A program made the translations under genes and the position numbers. DNA of 64,000 nucleotides from Batkoa obscura. Lineage: Eukaryota > Entomophthoromycota > Entomophthoromycetes > Entomophthorales > Batkoaceae. The notes under the pieces are model-generated. The model worked only from the letters and a program-made list of their open reading frames with translations, did not search any database and had not been told where the DNA came from. Shown piece by piece: positions 36,198 to 47,354 of the stretch (within the stretch, counting starts at the first letter, position 1; every line of letters begins with the position of its first letter). Where the stretch lies: NCBI GenBank assembly GCA_030770535.1, contig JASVEC010000036.1:124001-188000 (forward strand). Direction: 5' to 3'.

Positions 36198-37496
36198 ATG
36201 ACTCAAAAAATCAACCGAAGTAATGATAATAACAAACATAATAAAAATAAAGATAAAAATGAAAATACTTTCAAATACCCAATAATTCATACTTTACCTA
36301 TTCATCCAGATGGTGATTACATGTGGTTAATTTATGAAGTTATAAAAGATTTGAAAAAATATATAACATTATTGTTCTATCAATATCATCTGAATAAAAA
36401 CTCAAGGAAAAGAAAACAAGTCAAATCACAACAAAAATATATAAATACAAAAACAAATATTTATCAAAGTTGTATTATTTATCAACAATTAAGACTGGGA
36501 AAATGTAAGATTGAATTAAAATATCAAGGAGAAGGTATAAAGTTTCGAGTTAAAGAAAAGACAACGATGAGATTCTTTTATCATTTTGGTAATTTTGGTA
36601 AATTGAGTTATTTCTTTAAAAAAGAACCAAGGCTAATTCAAGGTAATAATAATAATAATAATAATAATTTTAATAACAGTAAGCATAAGGAAAGATTTAT
36701 TAATAATATATTGATATTTATAGATAATGAAGAATATAATTTAGACTTATTAGAAGTTTATTTTTTAAAAAAGGGATTTGAAGATAAAATACAAATTAAG
36801 GATAATATTGGTGTAAGTTATATAAATTAATTATAATAATAATGTTTTTATTATATAATTTTATTAGGTAACTTGGACTTCAACTATGTTATTTCATTTA
36901 GGTTATAAATTATACTCTGATAAATTTGTAAATGAATATTTAGTTTATCATTATTTTCGTTCTAATGGCTGGGTAGTCAAAAACGGTTTAAAATTTGCAA
37001 CTAATTTTGGTAATTTTAATACTTGTTTTAATGTTTTATTTTATTTAATATTATTATTATATATTATTAATATAAAATATTAATATGAATTTATTTTAGT
37101 TTTATATAAAGATGGTCCAACTTATCAACATTCAAAGTAAATTATTAAGAATTAGGTCAAAATGAGCTTTATAAGACTAATACTTTATTATCAGATATGC
37201 AGTTATTATTAAATCAATTAATAATATTAATGATATCATATTGAGTTGGAAAGACTTAATTCAGTATACCAGATTAGCATCACAAATTAAAAAAGTAAGT
37301 AAATAATAATAATCATATATTATAATAATATTAATATTATAATTTAACTTAATTTATATAGGAATTGTTATTATGTTTTGTTATAAAACCAAAAGAAAAT
37401 AGAATAGATAATATTAACATTAATGAAAATCAACTAAATTTATTTAATATTAAAGTTATTAATATTCATCGTTGGGTACCTGAAAAGAATCGATAA
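36198..37496 (+). CDS. SEN2: tRNA-splicing endonuclease catalytic subunit Sen2
   Basis: Five exons: 36198-36812, 36868-37009, 37100-37136, 37195-37294 and 37362-37496. They sum to 1029 nt, or 342 residues. The C-terminal half is the tRNA-intron endonuclease fold: YHYFRSNGWVVKNGLKFATN, then VLYKDGPTYQHSKYAVIIKS carrying the catalytic Tyr and His, with the catalytic Lys expected near SWKDLIQYTRLASQIKKE. It ends NIHRWVPEKNR. The N-terminal half has the Sen2-type HFGNFGKLSYFFKKEP motif and a poly-Asn run. Sen2 cuts the 5' splice site of intron-bearing tRNAs with Sen34, Sen15 and Sen54. The start is the second of two near ATGs, since the first (36191) is out of frame. Confidence 0.9.
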
Positions 37497-37502
37497 TATT
37501 TA

Positions 37503-39695
37503 TTAATAATTAATAATAATATTAATCTCATTATTAGTATCAATTGTATCTAATAAAATAGTTAAAAGTGGGTATTTGTTATTCGAATAATTAAATTGAT
37601 GTAATGGATTATTATCACTAAATAAAATAGATTTTGGTGGAATTGATTGATTATGAATTAATAATTGATATTTTCTTGATGTTGATTTACCGTTATAATC
37701 TCCAGTTACTGCATTTATTTTCAATTTAATTGAAGACGAAGTTACTGTCATTTCATATTTTTGCAAAGTAAATTGATTGTTTTTAAATTGTCTTGTTACT
37801 AAATCATCTTCATATAATTTATATTCAACTGTATCGTTATTGTTATTATTTATAAAATTAGATGGATAAATATCTAATATTATTAAATCATTTAATTTAC
37901 GTTGCTTATAACTATTAATTGAATTCCACATTGGTATAATAGAATTTTCTTTGACAAATAAAGGTAATATATCTAATGGAGCATTATAATTGTTCAATGT
38001 GATTGGCCCAGTATATATTTTATTATTCCAATAGTCAACCCATTTACCTTGGGGTAAATAAATATTATCTCTTTTTAATTCATTTTTATAAACTGGTGCT
38101 ACTAAAAATGAATTACCAAACATATATTGATATTTCATCAACTCTTTATCATAAGTTGATTTGTCATCAGGATATTCTAATAACATAGAACGAACAATTG
38201 GAATCCCAGTTTGATGAGCTTCATAAGCTAATGTATAAATATAAGGTAATAATTGTTCTCTTAATTTTAAGTATTTTCTATTGATAGAAGTACCAGGTTC
38301 ACCAAATCTCCAAGGTTGTTTGTCTTTTGATGCCCAACCTGAAATTGACATAAATACAGGTGTAAATACTTTAAATTGTAAATCTCTAATAAAGGTATTA
38401 GGACTACCTTCAAATATACCATCAATATCACCAGCTGTATAAACTTGACTTGATAATCCAGAACCATGAATTGTTGGTATATGAAATCTTATGTTTTCCC
38501 ATGTACCATATTGATCTCCTGTCCATTGAACAGAACACTTTTGTACACCTGCCCATCCTTCCACTTGCCAAACAAATCCTCTTGCTGTTGAATAATCTTG
38601 TATGCCATTATAAGCTTCATTACAAGCTTTAAATCCAAATTCATAACCCCTACCTACCCATTTAACATCTAACTTTCTAACTCTTACACCCCATTTACCA
38701 ACTTCGTTAGGTTGATTATTTAAATTAGATTCTGTCCATAATCCTAATGTAATATTTCTTTTATTTAAAGATTGATTTGTTTCATTTAATTGTGTATAAC
38801 CACAGCCATAACCATCATTAACTAACATCCAACCAATTGGTAAATCATTTTCAATATAACCATCTGCTACTTTAGTAGAATCAATTAATGTATCTTTTGG
38901 TGGTCTACCATTAGCAGTCTTAGAATAACAATCAGCATCTCCTAATTCCAAACCATAAATCGGGGGCATAAATGGACGTCCAGTTAAATAAGTGTATTTA
39001 TTTAATATTTGTTTGTAATTTCCAATAAAATAATAACTATCTAATTTATTTTCATTATGAATTAATTGTATTTGATTTTTAAAATTATAATTTCCTGGTG
39101 AAAATGTATTTCTAAAAATACCGTATCCTTTAGATGACATCATAAATGGCACAGGGTTAGGGTTACCTCCATCATTCCAATTATAACTTACAGTTATATT
39201 AATATTACTATCTTTATGATTAAATCGTCCATTTTGCATACCACCGCCAAAGAAATGTTCATCTTTATCATAAATAAAAGATTGTATTGTAGAAGAAGTA
39301 TCAATATTAATGGGATTATTTTCATTAAATAAAATAATATCATTACTAATTAATTGAAATTTTAAAGGAGTTTTATTGATCTTTAATTGAGCATTGATAT
39401 TCTTATTAGTTAATATAATTTCTTTAGCAGTGTTGGTGTAAATAATAGCTGGTGTTTCAAAAATATCAGTAACAGTTATTTTTGTCTTTAATTCTTCAAA
39501 TTGACTATTAGATAATACAGCTTGAATTCTTAATATTTGATCTTCTAACCAAGTAATTTTCAATTTACTATTATTATCGCTAACAATTAAATATTGATTG
39601 TTATTCACTATTTGGATATCTTTAAAATTTCCAATAGATGTAGAGAATACCAAATAAGGCAAGAATAAAAGGACAGAAAATAAGAGAGATAACAT
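37503..39695 (-). CDS. Secreted GH31 alpha-glycosidase, copy 1
   Basis: Single exon, 730 residues, with signal peptide MLSLLFSVLLFLPYLVFS. The GH31 N-domain includes FFGGGMQNGRFNHKD and the barrel starts RPFMPPIYGLELGDADCY. The catalytic nucleophile is Asp343 in VRKLDVKWVG and the acid/base is Asp394 in QWTGDQYGTWENIR. Also seen are DKQPWRFGEPGTSINRKYLK and YQYMFGNSFLVAPVY, typical of the family. Enzymes of this type release alpha-linked sugars outside the cell, and the exact linkage is unclear. The KLD-WVG and GLELGD wording recalls actinobacterial GH31 proteins. The stop lies 6 bp from the SEN2 stop. Copy 2 is at 51802-54054. (ACTTTTT)n repeats lie just upstream of the start. Confidence 0.93.
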   Translation of the reverse strand: MLSLLFSVLLFLPYLVFSTSIGNFKDIQIVNNNQYLIVSDNNSKLKITWLEDQILRIQAVLSNSQFEELKTKITVTDIFETPAIIYTNTAKEIILTNKNINAQLKINKTPLKFQLISNDIILFNENNPINIDTSSTIQSFIYDKDEHFFGGGMQNGRFNHKDSNINITVSYNWNDGGNPNPVPFMMSSKGYGIFRNTFSPGNYNFKNQIQLIHNENKLDSYYFIGNYKQILNKYTYLTGRPFMPPIYGLELGDADCYSKTANGRPPKDTLIDSTKVADGYIENDLPIGWMLVNDGYGCGYTQLNETNQSLNKRNITLGLWTESNLNNQPNEVGKWGVRVRKLDVKWVGRGYEFGFKACNEAYNGIQDYSTARGFVWQVEGWAGVQKCSVQWTGDQYGTWENIRFHIPTIHGSGLSSQVYTAGDIDGIFEGSPNTFIRDLQFKVFTPVFMSISGWASKDKQPWRFGEPGTSINRKYLKLREQLLPYIYTLAYEAHQTGIPIVRSMLLEYPDDKSTYDKELMKYQYMFGNSFLVAPVYKNELKRDNIYLPQGKWVDYWNNKIYTGPITLNNYNAPLDILPLFVKENSIIPMWNSINSYKQRKLNDLIILDIYPSNFINNNNNDTVEYKLYEDDLVTRQFKNNQFTLQKYEMTVTSSSIKLKINAVTGDYNGKSTSRKYQLLIHNQSIPPKSILFSDNNPLHQFNYSNNKYPLLTILLDTIDTNNEINIIINY

Positions 39696-40845
39696 TATTA
39701 TTTATGTATTTTTTGTTGAAAGCTAAAGAGTTTGAGTTTTCTTTTATACCTTTTACTTTTTTACTTTTTTACTTTTTAAATGCATTTTTTATTGAACTAT
39801 AATGCTTAATAGAATTAATTACTCATTTTATTAAATTCAAAAATCTATTTAAAGACTAACTCAGTTTAACTTATAATATTACATCTATTTATTTTAGTAT
39901 GCTACTTTGAATCTAACTAAGCTATTTTTTCGAAAATTCCTATATTTAATTACTGACTTTTAAAATAATTATGTATGATAAAATGTGATATTATCATTCA
40001 AATAACCTTATGATAAGTCATCATATAAAGTTTAAATTAAAATAAAGTGTTATGATTGGGTTGAATTGAACAAGTCTAATATTACTACTTAACTGTTCTC
40101 TATAACAATGTTTTTAAAGTATTAATTTTTGATTTATGTTAATACAGTAGCATAAATACAAAACTATTTCGTATAATACCCGTCATTCCTAGAATCTCAT
40201 CAACAGAGCATCTACTCTTGTTACCTTTATAGTTTTATCTAATAGAAATAAAAAAAGCAAATATTTTAATACTAACTTTAAATTATTAATCTTTCATTTT
40301 ATTATATAGTTATTTTACATTCTTTTCACTTATGATTTATCATTAGTTTTTTATTCGTTAAACTAAATAAAACAATAAATCTTTTAAATTTTATTCAAGT
40401 CAAAGTTATTTTTCTTATAATGATAGCTTAAACAAAGTTAAATATAAGTATAATTTAAAGGTCAATGCCAAGGGTTTATTGAGTATAATGGGTGTAAAGC
40501 TATAAACTTATTATAGTTATAAGTATATTATTTGTCTTTTAAATTGTTTGATTTTGTTGATAATAAAATAAATTGATTGAATTTAGCCTAATTGTGGATG
40601 TATTTTGTGTTTAAGAATTTTGCTAATAATTTTTCTACTCAAATAGCGCTTAAGGGATAGAAAAAGCAAAGCCAAAAAAAATATCCCCAATTGAAGTTTA
40701 TTTTTAAATTTAAAATATTATTATTAAATAGCTATTATTAATTTACACATTCAAAGTTTATCTTTTAAAATATTTTAAAAAAAATAAACTCTGATAACCA
40801 ACTATTTTAATATAAAATAAAACTCATAATTAATCAACCTTTGTT
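39696..40845. other. Intergenic with MITE and T-rich promoter tract
   Basis: Lies upstream of GH31 copy 1 (minus) and downstream of the kelch gene (minus). About 39746-39778 is a run of ACTTTTT units directly upstream of the GH31 start. A MITE is at 40590-40691. Nothing else was recognised. Confidence 0.6.
40590..40691 (+). mobile_element. MITE copy 8
   Basis: Plus orientation, AATTGTGGATGTATTTTGTG to AAATATCCCCAATT, with core AGCGCTTAAGG. It lies 155 bp beyond the kelch gene stop. Confidence 0.78.
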
Positions 40846-42264
40846 CTATAACTTCTCTTTAGCTAATACATCTCTTAAATTAATATTAGCAATGGATTCT
40901 GAATAACAAGTCGAATAAGGATAATGACTTAAATCTAATTTCATATTTTCTATTTTAGGTACAAATAAGGTAACAGGTTCCGTCATAGTTTTGGGTATAC
41001 TTTCTAATAATTTATGTTGCTTATCCATCTTTTTCTTATAATAAATCAAAAGTAAAATAAACACAATTAATAAGATAAAAAATAAACTTCCAATGATGCC
41101 TGCAATCATTGGAATATTAGTGGAATTATCCTTTTCTTTGTTCATTGAGTTGGGATTGTTTGTATCTTCTTTTCTTATATCACTCTTTTCTATATTTGAG
41201 CTATTATTTCCAGGTACATTATCTACCTCTTCCCAAGTTCTAATATTAAAAATCCTTGTTTGCCCTGAACTCTCAAAATCCTTTCTACTACCAAAAGAAG
41301 TAATAACTAAATCCTTATATGAAATCAAACAACTTAACTCTAAGACTTGAAAGTTGACAACTCTTTTACTCCATTTGAAGGTAACCATATCTAACATATA
41401 AAATACGTTTTTATCACCTTCTTTGGATGTAAACAAATACAATATGTCCCTTATAACTTGAAACTTTAAATAAAACCTTTCATTCGGTATTTCACCATTC
41501 AAGGATATATCCTTAATCTTATTATCACTGAAATTTACTTCTTTTATTTTATTCATTGGTAGTTTGTTACCATTTTCACTAGTACCACCTAATAGATATA
41601 ATTTTCCATTGTATATAAAACATGTTTTCATTGAATCAAGCAGTTTAATATCCGTTTTTTGGAATATTCCAGTTTCGATATTATATAATATTAGAGGAAG
41701 AGTTGTTGATCTAGTGATCTTATTATGTGAGATAGATTGAAAACCATATAGTATAAGTTGATTGTTTACTATATCATTTTGTAGAAAATTAAAAATAATT
41801 CGGTTTTCAAGACCCAAATTAGTATCGAATTTTAATGCTCTTAAAAAGGTTAATAATTTAGTATTAGGTCCGTTATCAATAGTCCAGCTATTTTTACTAA
41901 TATCATAATACGCTGTCCCAAATGGTCCACTTTCTCTAAAAATGGCCATAATTTTGTTTTCACCCTTACTACTGAATCTGAATACACTTGGTTGTATCAT
42001 TGTTTGATTTAAATTTGATGGAGCAAGTTTATCCCAAGGTGCTATTCGGTTACTCAATTTAAAGCCCTTGTTTAAATCTAGCTTGTAGACTACTTGATTC
42101 ATATTATAATTTTTAAAATTTTTCAAATAATAATAACCACCAATATAATAAATTGCGTCGTTTACTGATATACATGCTCCTTGTGTCACTCGGGGGTTGA
42201 TAATTTCTGAGGTTATAGAAAGTAAGTGGAATAAAAAAAACAAAAAAACAAAAGCCATAAACAT
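40846..42264 (-). CDS. Kelch-like type I membrane protein (live copy)
   Basis: Single exon, 472 residues. It begins with a hydrophobic signal peptide (FMAFVFLFFLFHLLSITS). Kelch-type blades are spread through residues 25-370, with YYIGGYYYLKNF, LYLLGGTSENGN and TFKWSKRVVNF as the clearest. One transmembrane helix (IPMIAGIIGSLFFILLIVFI, near 394-418) is followed by a Lys-rich stop-transfer and a cytosolic tail of about 50 residues. The ectodomain is probably a beta-propeller with unknown ligand. A central stretch of about 209 bp (41168-41376) is identical by eye to pseudogene B, while flanking parts are much more diverged. Confidence 0.85.
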   Translation of the reverse strand: MFMAFVFLFFLFHLLSITSEIINPRVTQGACISVNDAIYYIGGYYYLKNFKNYNMNQVVYKLDLNKGFKLSNRIAPWDKLAPSNLNQTMIQPSVFRFSSKGENKIMAIFRESGPFGTAYYDISKNSWTIDNGPNTKLLTFLRALKFDTNLGLENRIIFNFLQNDIVNNQLILYGFQSISHNKITRSTTLPLILYNIETGIFQKTDIKLLDSMKTCFIYNGKLYLLGGTSENGNKLPMNKIKEVNFSDNKIKDISLNGEIPNERFYLKFQVIRDILYLFTSKEGDKNVFYMLDMVTFKWSKRVVNFQVLELSCLISYKDLVITSFGSRKDFESSGQTRIFNIRTWEEVDNVPGNNSSNIEKSDIRKEDTNNPNSMNKEKDNSTNIPMIAGIIGSLFFILLIVFILLLIYYKKKMDKQHKLLESIPKTMTEPVTLFVPKIENMKLDLSHYPYSTCYSESIANINLRDVLAKEKL

Positions 42265-43274
42265 AACGTAAAAGAAATTTATCCTTTTATAGACTATTTT
42301 AATCTATTTAGTAATATATTTGAGGGGATTTATTTAATTAGTACATGCCTTTTATAATCTTTAATCACCAACTCTATTGTAATAAATTGTTATTCCACTT
42401 TATTTCAAAGTTATTCTTGAGACCAAAATTAATAGACAAATTAAAGAAAATTTAAATAACCAAAATATTTAACAAAACTTACTTTTGATATTTTAAATAT
42501 CCCTGATAACTTGTTTCTATATAGATTGTCCTATTAGTTATATTATACACATCTACTTAATTTATAACCAAATTTACTAAATTTTATTAGTACTTTATTG
42601 CTATTTTAATATATGGGGATATATTTTTATGTTCAAGAATTTTACTACAATCTTTTCACTCAAATAGCGCTTGAAAAATGGAAAAAGTAATGAAACCAAA
42701 AAAAAAACAGCCCCATATATAATACATTAGCATTTAAGCTGCAGCAATCTAATTTGAAGTCGAACTTGTTTGACAACTTTTAATACAGTTTGCTATGTTT
42801 TGGTTTAATTTTTTTGCATTTAGATTCCTCTATAGCTTTTTTGATATTATTTCGTTTGTTAAAATTTATGCTAAAGTTTTAGATTTACCTTTTTCATTGT
42901 TATAATTGTTCCAATTCCATTCCAATCTAAATTGTGGTAATTTTTATAACCAATTACTTTTTTGGTTTTTTGAAGCCTAATCTCTAGATTTTCACTTGAT
43001 TATAACAGAGTTTTATTATTATGTGAGTGATTATTTAGGTCTCAATAGAATTACAGCAGCTGTAGTCCAAAAACTTTAACTAGTAAATTTTTAAGAAAGG
43101 CTAAAGCAGCTTTTGGGTTAATAATATATCAATGGTTTAATAGTCTTTAAAGAACAACGCTTTTAATCATTTTATTTATATACAGTTAATTATGTGAAAT
43201 AAATTTTTATATTCAACAAATTTATTATAAATACAGGTAATTTCTATGTAAAGTTTTGCTTTATTTATCTTTCT
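42265..43274. other. Intergenic with one MITE
   Basis: Upstream of the live kelch gene. A near-consensus MITE is at 42611-42718. The remainder is AT-rich with no supported gene. Confidence 0.55.
42611..42718 (+). mobile_element. MITE copy 9
   Basis: Plus orientation, ATATGGGGATATATTTTTAT to ACAGCCCCATAT, with TA flanks and core AGCGCTTGAAAAATGG. Well preserved, 347 bp upstream of the kelch start. Confidence 0.88.
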
Positions 43275-43803
43275 ATGATATAACCAGCAAACCTAAATCA
43301 GTAACATTAGCTTTAGACTAATGAGTAGGAAAGGAATACCTCAAATCAACTTTAATATCTGTAATTCTAGAAATAGGTATGATAGCGAGTTCGGGTATAA
43401 CTCTTGGTATGTTTTCATCTGGTTTATATTTATTATCCCTTTTTTTCTTATAGTAAATGAAAAGTAAGGTAAACACTATCTATAAGATAAAAAATAAACT
43501 TCGAATAGTATCTGCAATTAATAGGATATTAAGCGAATTTGGCTCTTGTTTTTTTAGTAAATCATTTCTTTTTGAGTCATCTTTTCTTATATCACTCTTT
43601 TCTATATTTGAGCTATTATTTCCAGGTACATTATCTACCTCTTCCCAAGTTCTAATATTAAAAATCCTTGTTTGCCCTGAACTCTCAAAATCCTTTCTAC
43701 TACCAAAAGAAGTAATAACTAAATCCTTATATGAAATCAAACAACTTAACTCTAAGACTTGAAAGTTGACAACTCTTTTACTCCATTTAAAAGTAACCAT
43801 AAT
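43275..43803 (-). pseudogene. Kelch membrane-protein pseudogene B (3' fragment)
   Basis: A fragment covering only the last kelch segment, transmembrane helix and tail. Homology stops abruptly at 43803, where the live gene continues. From 43580 to 43788 it is identical by eye to the live gene. From about 43300 to 43560 it follows pseudogene A almost exactly, including the same stop inside the transmembrane segment after IRSLFFIL. It lacks any 5' half or promoter. Confidence 0.85.
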
Positions 43804-44539
43804 CAATTAGACGTCTTTTGAAATTGTCTAGTTTTAATATTATATTAAAATAAAGTTGGGCAATTTGTTAGCAGGCTTTTTAAAAAAAGATAATTACAAA
43901 TGCTTCTCCAATCCTTTTATATAAAGAAAAACAAGCAGATCTTTGGTTGTAGTAGCAAATTTATAGTTAAAATCAATTCTTTATTTCTCGTAAGTCTTAT
44001 ATTATTGTAATCTTATGCCTTTGCCTTTTTGAATTTGTACAGAAAAGTAATGAAATATACGAGAATTTTTTTTTTAATTTGATTACTTTCCTTTTTTAAG
44101 CGCTATTTGAGCAGAAAAATTGCTAGTAAAATTGCTAAACATAAAAATACATCCTCATACAGTGATATTTTTTGCTTAAGAACTCTAACTTATTTTCTAA
44201 TTTAAACACTATATAGAAAAGAACAAAAAATGCAATAAGAAAGGCATTCCTGTATAAAAGCATTCAATAAATAACCAAAAAAAGCTGAACCTTGTAATAT
44301 AAATTTACCTTTACATAAAAAAGATTAAAAAGTAGCAACTAATTGTAGGTATTTTATTATTTATTTTCCATCAGTTATACACTCAAGAATAACTTAATTA
44401 AGGATATTCAATATTGGTATCAATGGAGTTTCTAAAGGAGTAATATTTAAATTAAATAGGGTAATATAATTGTGATGATAATAAATTTAAAAAGGTCCAA
44501 ATTAAAGCAACCCAATACAATGAGTAATCCTTTTCGTCT
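43804..44539. other. Intergenic, symmetry centre of the GH31/kelch array, one MITE
   Basis: Lies between two kelch pseudogenes of opposite orientation. It holds a MITE at 44059-44159. No gene is supported. Confidence 0.5.
44059..44159 (-). mobile_element. MITE copy 10
   Basis: Minus orientation. The left end is eroded (ACGAGAATTTTTTTTTTAAT), the core AAGCGCTATTTGAGC is good, and the right end reads ACATCCTCATAC. Confidence 0.7.
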
Positions 44540-45952
44540 TTGTTTATAACTCTCCATTTTTTGTTTCCTTTATTGCTCTTTCTATTTACAAAGTCTAAGC
44601 TTACCAACCTCGATTAGCAAATGACACTTGTGTATCAGTAGGGCATGTAACATATTTTATTGATGCCTATGGTTACTTAGAAGGCGTCGAGAAATACAAG
44701 GAAAACCAAGAGATATATAGAGTATATTTAAATTTAAGCTTTAAGTTAAGTGATAGAATAGGGGCTTGTGATAGGTTTGCATGATTTGGTTTAAGTCAAA
44801 TATTGTATAAACCAAATATTTTCTGGTTGAGTGATAAAAATGAGAGTAAAAATATCACCACATCTAAAGAAAATGGACCTTTTGGGTTGTCTTGTTATGA
44901 CACCGATAATAATATTTAGATTAGTGATAATAGCTCAAATACCAAACTATCGAACTTTATAAAAAGTATAAGAATAGATACTAATTTGAACTTCAATAAC
45001 ACAGTTAATTCAGACTTTTTACAAGATAATGTAGTAAGTAGTCAATTTATTTTATATGGTCATCAAACTGTTATAGAGAACAACATCACTACTTCAATAC
45101 GTCTTCCTTTAATCATATATAGTATTGAAGCTGGCTTATTTCAATAAATAGATATCAAATTGTCTACGAATACAATACAGATATATTCTATATACTAAGA
45201 AAAGTTTCGCCTGTTAAGTGGTAGTGATAATAATAGCAAAAAACTATTAACAAATAAAATGAAAAAAGTACATTTTAACAATAACGAAATAAAAGATATA
45301 GTATTGAACAACAAAACAATGAATGAAATAAACTATGAGAAGTCCATACTCATAAAAAATATACTCTAAATGTTTGTGTCTAAAGAAAGTGGTAAAATCA
45401 CGCTTTATTAAATTTAGATACATTTAAATGAACTCAAAAGGTAATAAATTCCCAAATTTATAGATCCAGTTATTCATTCTGTAGTGATTTACTTATTATT
45501 TCCTTTATTTTTAGAGGTTATAGTGGGTCTTCTAAAAAAAAGTAGGATACTAAATATTAAAAATTGGGAGGAGGTAAACAGTGTGACTAGAAATAGTTCT
45601 AAAAATTTCAAAAAGAGAAATATAGCACAGATAATTTAGATGGAATGAATACAATAAAAAAAACTATACAGTTAATTCCAATTTACTATCAATTGCAAAT
45701 ATTACTCCTAGAATCTATTTCAATTTATTCATAACTCTTATCTTTATTTTGTTTTATTATGATAAAAAAACGGACAGTAAATACAAAATATTAGGAGATG
45801 GCCTTGGAAGTGTAATTAAGCTTACTACTTTAACTACTCTCAAAACTGTAGATAAGAGTGATAGGCTGTATAGTTCTAATGAAACTATCTATAGTGCTGC
45901 TTTTAATGCTTCGGATATTGATTTAATAAGCGGATTATTTAAAGTCAAATAA
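44540..45952 (+). pseudogene. Kelch membrane-protein pseudogene C
   Basis: Full-length but decayed paralogue, more diverged than A and B. Recognisable parts are a signal-like start (FVSFIALSIYKV), LNLSFKLSDRIG, KNIFWLSDKNES, a stretch parallel to LLTFLRALKFDTNLGLEN, MKKVHFNNNEIKDIVLNNK matching the live gene's MNKIKEVNFSDNKIKDISLNG, and the transmembrane region with the tail YYDKKTDSKYKILGDGLG. Many in-frame stops interrupt it. The last 67 codons remain open and end DIDLISGLFKVK, parallel to the live gene's tail NINLRDVLAKEKL. Confidence 0.75.
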
Positions 45953-46499
45953 ATCAACAAAACTAATTATAATAATAAAATTGTTTTATAATAATTTTTG
46001 CAATTTAAAATGACATATTTGTTTAAGAAAAAGCTATGAAAACAAATATTTTAGGTAATTTAAAGACTTGATTAAATACTAGTAAAAAGTATTAGTGGCC
46101 AGGTTGAAAATGATGAATCAAATATTTTAAAAAAGTAGCCTAACTATTATAATTTTAATCGAAAAAGAAACAATAGACTGATTTTATATAATTTGAAACT
46201 TATAAATTTTGGCCTTTTAATTTTTCAAATAATCTATAAAGGCTAAGCTTTGATTATGACTAATACACTAAAGAAAACTATTTTATAGCAAAAATTTTAC
46301 GATAACCAAAATTTTAATATATTATTATATGATAGTAAGAAAGATAGCTTAAAGGATGCATTTATCATAACCCGTATATTCCTATTTGTCTTTTGTTCTT
46401 TTAGTTATAAAGACCTTGTAATTTTTAAATATTTAAAAGCTTTTTCAGGTAGTTTAGTCAGAGCCGCTGATAAAAAACTATTAGTAAATATCGTCTTAT

Positions 46500-46860
46500 T
46501 TTCTAGATTGCCCTGGGACAAGAAGTTGTTTTTTGTTACGTCTTTGTTTTCCTAATGCTCTTTTAGTTTCTTACCTCTACTCTCAATCTCAATTGTTTGA
46601 CTAATTCATCATCAATAATGTGAAATAGTCTTTGGTGCTTGGAAAGGTTTAGTTTTGGTATGGGCCATCATAAGAATATAAGGCCTTTTTGGCTCGGGAA
46701 CTCTTTCTATCTCATGTTAGACTCGATAAGTCTAAATCTAAGCTAAAAATCTTTTTGAAGGATTCTTTTGGTTTAGGTTCTGTTATCATTTCCAAAGTTC
46801 TCTCACTCATTAATTGATTTTGTGAATTTCTAATAAATACTGCTTTGGGGACGTAATTCT
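46500..46860 (-). pseudogene. Unrecognised coding relic
   Basis: Minus-strand translation shows runs such as MSERTLEMITEPKPKESF and ALYSYDGPYQN, separated by stops and frame changes. Base composition resembles exons of this window rather than spacer. Parent gene not identified. It could be a dead host gene or a transposon fragment. Confidence 0.35.
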
Positions 46861-47113
46861 AAAAAAAACTAATACTGAAATTATATCAACTAAACATCAA
46901 CTAAATAAAGTTTAACACTAGCATGACCGATATTTAAGTATGTCTTATATATTTAATTAAGACTATCGTATATATATACTAATTGTTTTTAAAAACACTT
47001 TAAAATATTTTTTTCTCTTCCATTTATGTCGATTGTTTTTTGGCTAAACGGGTAGCTAGAGATTTATCCCTTAATTTTAGAAGTAATTTACAAATTGTGC
47101 TTTTCTTAACTCA

Positions 47114-47221
47114 ATATTGGGATTGTTTTTTTTGGTTCTATGAGTTTTTACATTTTTTAAGCACCACTTGAGCGGAAAGGTTGTTGGTAAAGCTCTTAAA
47201 CAAAAAGATATATCTCCATAT
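47114..47221 (-). mobile_element. MITE copy 11
   Basis: Minus orientation, ATATTGGGATTGTTTTTTTT to ATATCTCCATAT, with core AAGCACCACTTGAGCGG. It lies about 130 bp upstream of the transposase relic. Confidence 0.75.
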
Positions 47222-47354
47222 TTTTTATGTTGTTTCTGCTAAATGTTTAATATATATATGGTATGCGATTATGTAATTATATAAATAGAGTTATTTGAAT
47301 TTATTTTTTATCGAAGTAAAAACAAAATGCAAACTTTTATAACTAAACTTCGAA

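Larger units (their letters stand above)
45953..47354. other. Intergenic with a decayed coding-like stretch and a MITE
   Basis: About 46500-46860 is richer in GC than its surroundings and, on the minus strand, gives broken coding-like phrases (MSERTLEMITEPKPKESF and DGPYQN). I do not recognise it. A MITE is at 47114-47221. Confidence 0.45.
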
